Below the pieces are notes generated by a model. It was not told where the DNA came from and did no database searches. It saw only the letters and a list, made by a program, of their open reading frames with translations. This document shows, piece by piece, positions 62,093 to 64,000 of a DNA stretch of 64,000 bases; positions within the stretch are counted from its first letter, which is position 1; every line of letters starts with the position of its first letter. This DNA is from Lentzea aerocolonigenes (lineage in GTDB: Bacteria; Actinomycetota; Actinomycetes; Mycobacteriales; Pseudonocardiaceae): NCBI RefSeq assembly GCF_000974445.1, contig NZ_BBOJ01000020.1, positions 1 through 64,000 on the forward strand, written 5' to 3'. The translations under genes and the position numbers were made by a program.

Positions 62093-63362
62093 CGACACCT
62101 CGTAGGACGGCGGCCACGAACGCCTCGGCTTGCACGTCGGGGACGGCGCCATAGCTGCCGCCGAGGTAGCGACGCTCCAGGTTCTCGCCCTCCTTGCGCG
62201 GTTTGAAGTCCGTCAACGGGTACAAATCGGATGCACCCTCAGAGTTCTTGTCCACGAACCAGACGTCCTCACGGGTGAGCACCTCGTCGCCCAGGACCGG
62301 GCTGAGCAGGCTCGCGTCGTGCGTGGTGAAAATCAGTTGGGCACCACCCACGTTGATCTCAGCACTCCGGAAGATGCCCACCAACGCCGCAGTGAGACGT
62401 GGGTGCAGACTCGAATCGATCTCGTCGACGACCAGTGTGCCGCCATCACGGAGCATCGCGAGGACGGTGGGCAGCAACATCAGCCAGGAGCGGGTACCCG
62501 CCGACTCCTCGCCGATGTCGAACGCCCGGTTCGCAGGTCCGTGCGTGAGCCGGACTCGACCTTGCCGCCGAAGTACTTGCTCCAGGAACTCGCGGACCCC
62601 CTCATTCGACCTGTCCGGTTCCATCAGGCGGAGCATCGCGAAAATCTCATCTTCGTCCGCCGGTCGATCTTCGCTGTACCGGATGCCGGTGATTCCGAGG
62701 TCTGCGATTCGCAGCAGGCTGACGAACTGATCGGCCAACCCGTCGTTGGAGCGAAGAAACCGCGAGATCGCGCCGTGGTCGAACTGAGCGTGCGCTTCGC
62801 CGCGGAACACCAGCTTGTGCGCGAACCATCGTTGTACTGGAAGAACGGCGTCGAGCCCTGATTGAGCGCCAAGACTGAGGAACAGCGAGTTCGGCCGAAG
62901 AAGGCCCTTGAGCACGTCGCCTTTCGCCACGCCGTCGGCGACCGTCGTGCCGAACTTGATCTCACCGCCGACGCGTTCGAACAAGATCCGTTTGCGCTTC
63001 TCGGGGTAGCTGTACAGCCACTCCTCGCGGACGCGGTGATCGTCCACCTCGAAGCCGTACGTGTACCGGACGCCGGCCTCGATCAGCTCGACGACGTACA
63101 CCGAGGGCTTGACACGCGGCTCGTCGAGCTTGAACGGCTGTCGCGGCACGCCTCCGTCCGGAGGCCACACGGCGAAGGAGTCGCGTACCGCCGCAGCCAT
63201 GAACTGCAGACCGTCGACGAGGTTCGACTTGCCCGAAGCGTTCGCTCCGTAGATCGCCGCCACCGGCAGGACGTCACGATCCTTCGAGTAGGCAGGCATG
63301 AGCAGCAACTCACGCTCGTCGCGGAACGACCGGTGGTTGCCGAGGCGAAAACTGCGAAGCAT
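62079..63362 (-). CDS. rloA: RloA-like AAA ATPase (AbiLi-type)
   Basis: A 427-residue SMC/ABC-like ATPase. Walker A AIYGANASGKSNLVDGL near residue 37, a signature-like GEESAGTRSWLML near 290, Walker B GTLVVDEIDSSLHP, and the D-loop/H motif IFTTHDASLLS. This OLD/RloA-type ATPase is expected to gate its RloB partner. The pair is inserted between argA and rimO. Confidence 0.85.
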   Translation of the reverse strand: MLRSFRLGNHRSFRDERELLLMPAYSKDRDVLPVAAIYGANASGKSNLVDGLQFMAAAVRDSFAVWPPDGGVPRQPFKLDEPRVKPSVYVVELIEAGVRYTYGFEVDDHRVREEWLYSYPEKRKRILFERVGGEIKFGTTVADGVAKGDVLKGLLRPNSLFLSLGAQSGLDAVLPVQRWFAHKLVFRGEAHAQFDHGAISRFLRSNDGLADQFVSLLRIADLGITGIRYSEDRPADEDEIFAMLRLMEPDRSNEGVREFLEQVLRRQGRVRLTHGPANRAFDIGEESAGTRSWLMLLPTVLAMLRDGGTLVVDEIDSSLHPRLTAALVGIFRSAEINVGGAQLIFTTHDASLLSPVLGDEVLTREDVWFVDKNSEGASDLYPLTDFKPRKEGENLERRYLGGSYGAVPDVQAEAFVAAVLRGVDGAA

Positions 63363-63509
63363 GGTCCATCCACCTCCAGAAGCAGACTACAGGCCTCAGA
63401 ATGCGAATAAGTCGCACAGAGCAGCTCGAAGGTATCCACACAGGCCCACTTCAGGAGGTTTGCCACTGGCTCGCGACCGACTCGACGGGCCAGCTCATAC
63501 TTGACCACT

Positions 63510-64000
63510 GTGACCAGTGGGGTAGTCGTGCGGCGCGCCCGCACCAGCGACGTGCGTGCCATGAAGGCGTTGATCGACGGGTACGCGGGCAAGGTCCTGC
63601 TGGCCAAACCCCTGGTCACGCTGTACGAGGCCGTCCAGGAGTTCTGGGTGGCCGAGGAGGACGGCGAGCTGCTCGGCTGCGGTGCCCTGCACGTGATGTG
63701 GGAGGACCTGGCCGAGATCCGCAGTGTGGCCGTCTCCCCCATGGCGCTCGGCCGCGGCGTGGGGCACCGGATCGTGGCCCAGCTGATCGCGACGGCCAGG
63801 GAGCTGCAGCTCGCGCGCATCTTCGTGCTGACGTTCGAGACCAAGTTCTTCAACAAGCACGGCTTCGTGGAGATCGACGGCACGCCGGTGAGCCCCGAGG
63901 TCTACGAGGAGATCATGCGATCGGTGGACGAGGGTGTCGCCGAGTTCCTCGACCTGAGCTACGTGAAGCCGAACACGCTCGGCAACAGCCGGATGCTCCT
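63510..64000 (+). CDS. argA: N-acetylglutamate synthase-like GNAT acetyltransferase (partial)
   Basis: 163 codons to the window end from GTG 63510. The acetyl-CoA motif is SVAVSPMALGRGVGHRIV, and FETKFFNKHGFVEID is typical of actinobacterial ArgA (Rv2747 type), the first step of arginine synthesis. CATACT 8 nt upstream suggests a leaderless start. Its position near pgsA-clgR-psp matches M. tuberculosis. Confidence 0.85.
   Translation, partial: MTSGVVVRRARTSDVRAMKALIDGYAGKVLLAKPLVTLYEAVQEFWVAEEDGELLGCGALHVMWEDLAEIRSVAVSPMALGRGVGHRIVAQLIATARELQLARIFVLTFETKFFNKHGFVEIDGTPVSPEVYEEIMRSVDEGVAEFLDLSYVKPNTLGNSRML

Overview
The window is high-GC, gene-dense DNA from an actinomycete. Gene content and order (a FtsW/MurG/FtsQ-type division cluster, MraZ, ClgR-PspA-PspM, sigma-D-like ECF factors, many leaderless starts) fit the Pseudonocardiales (Lentzea / Saccharothrix / Actinosynnema-like). 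That placement is inference, because no 16S or marker phylogeny is visible here. MurE carries the DNPR motif expected for meso-diaminopimelate peptidoglycan.

Layout. 1-268: 5' end of an IS110-family transposase, then about 750 bp of non-coding DNA holding a large composite palindrome. 1.0-28.7 kb: the division and cell-wall (dcw) cluster on the minus strand, read right to left as mraZ-rsmH-ftsL-ftsI // murE-murF-mraY-murD-ftsW-murG-murC-ftsQ // ftsZ. It is interrupted twice. Between ftsI and murE (17.2-24.6 kb) sit a universal stress protein, a 1679-residue NACHT-WD40-Roc GTPase-TIR protein and a secreted glycoside-hydrolase-like protein. Between ftsQ and ftsZ (2.3-6.9 kb) sit two tandem secreted lectin-like proteins, a DinB-fold protein and a CrtI-type carotenoid desaturase. 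The pieces appear to have separate promoters: MraZ-box-controlled PmraZ, a leaderless murE promoter and an ftsZ leader with a hairpin.

29.1-33.9 kb: moxR-DUF58-transglutaminase operon. 34.1-41.9 kb: DUF3040 membrane protein, large subtilisin-like protease, M48 protease and partner, an AbiEi-like orphan. 42.0-45.7 kb: SOS-controlled DNA polymerase IV and a divergent amidohydrolase / glutamine-synthetase-like pair. 45.7-49.9 kb: a sigma-factor array with three closely similar SigD-like ECF factors, one divergent sigma-like protein and two methyltransferases. 49.9-56.2 kb: ParA-like ATPase, Nei2 glycosylase, P450, an ECF sigma factor with membrane partner, pyrD and a convergent uracil/xanthine permease. 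56.4-64 kb: a ClgR/Psp envelope-stress and pgsA-rimO block resembling the Mycobacterium tuberculosis Rv2743c-Rv2748c neighbourhood, into which an RloA/RloB (AbiL-like) defence pair is inserted before argA.

The best candidate for an undescribed system is the single-gene NACHT-WD40-Roc-TIR protein at 18.2-23.3 kb, which combines two NTPase switches, a WD40 sensor and a TIR effector. The triplicated SigD-like sigma array and the RloAB insertion are the next most interesting.
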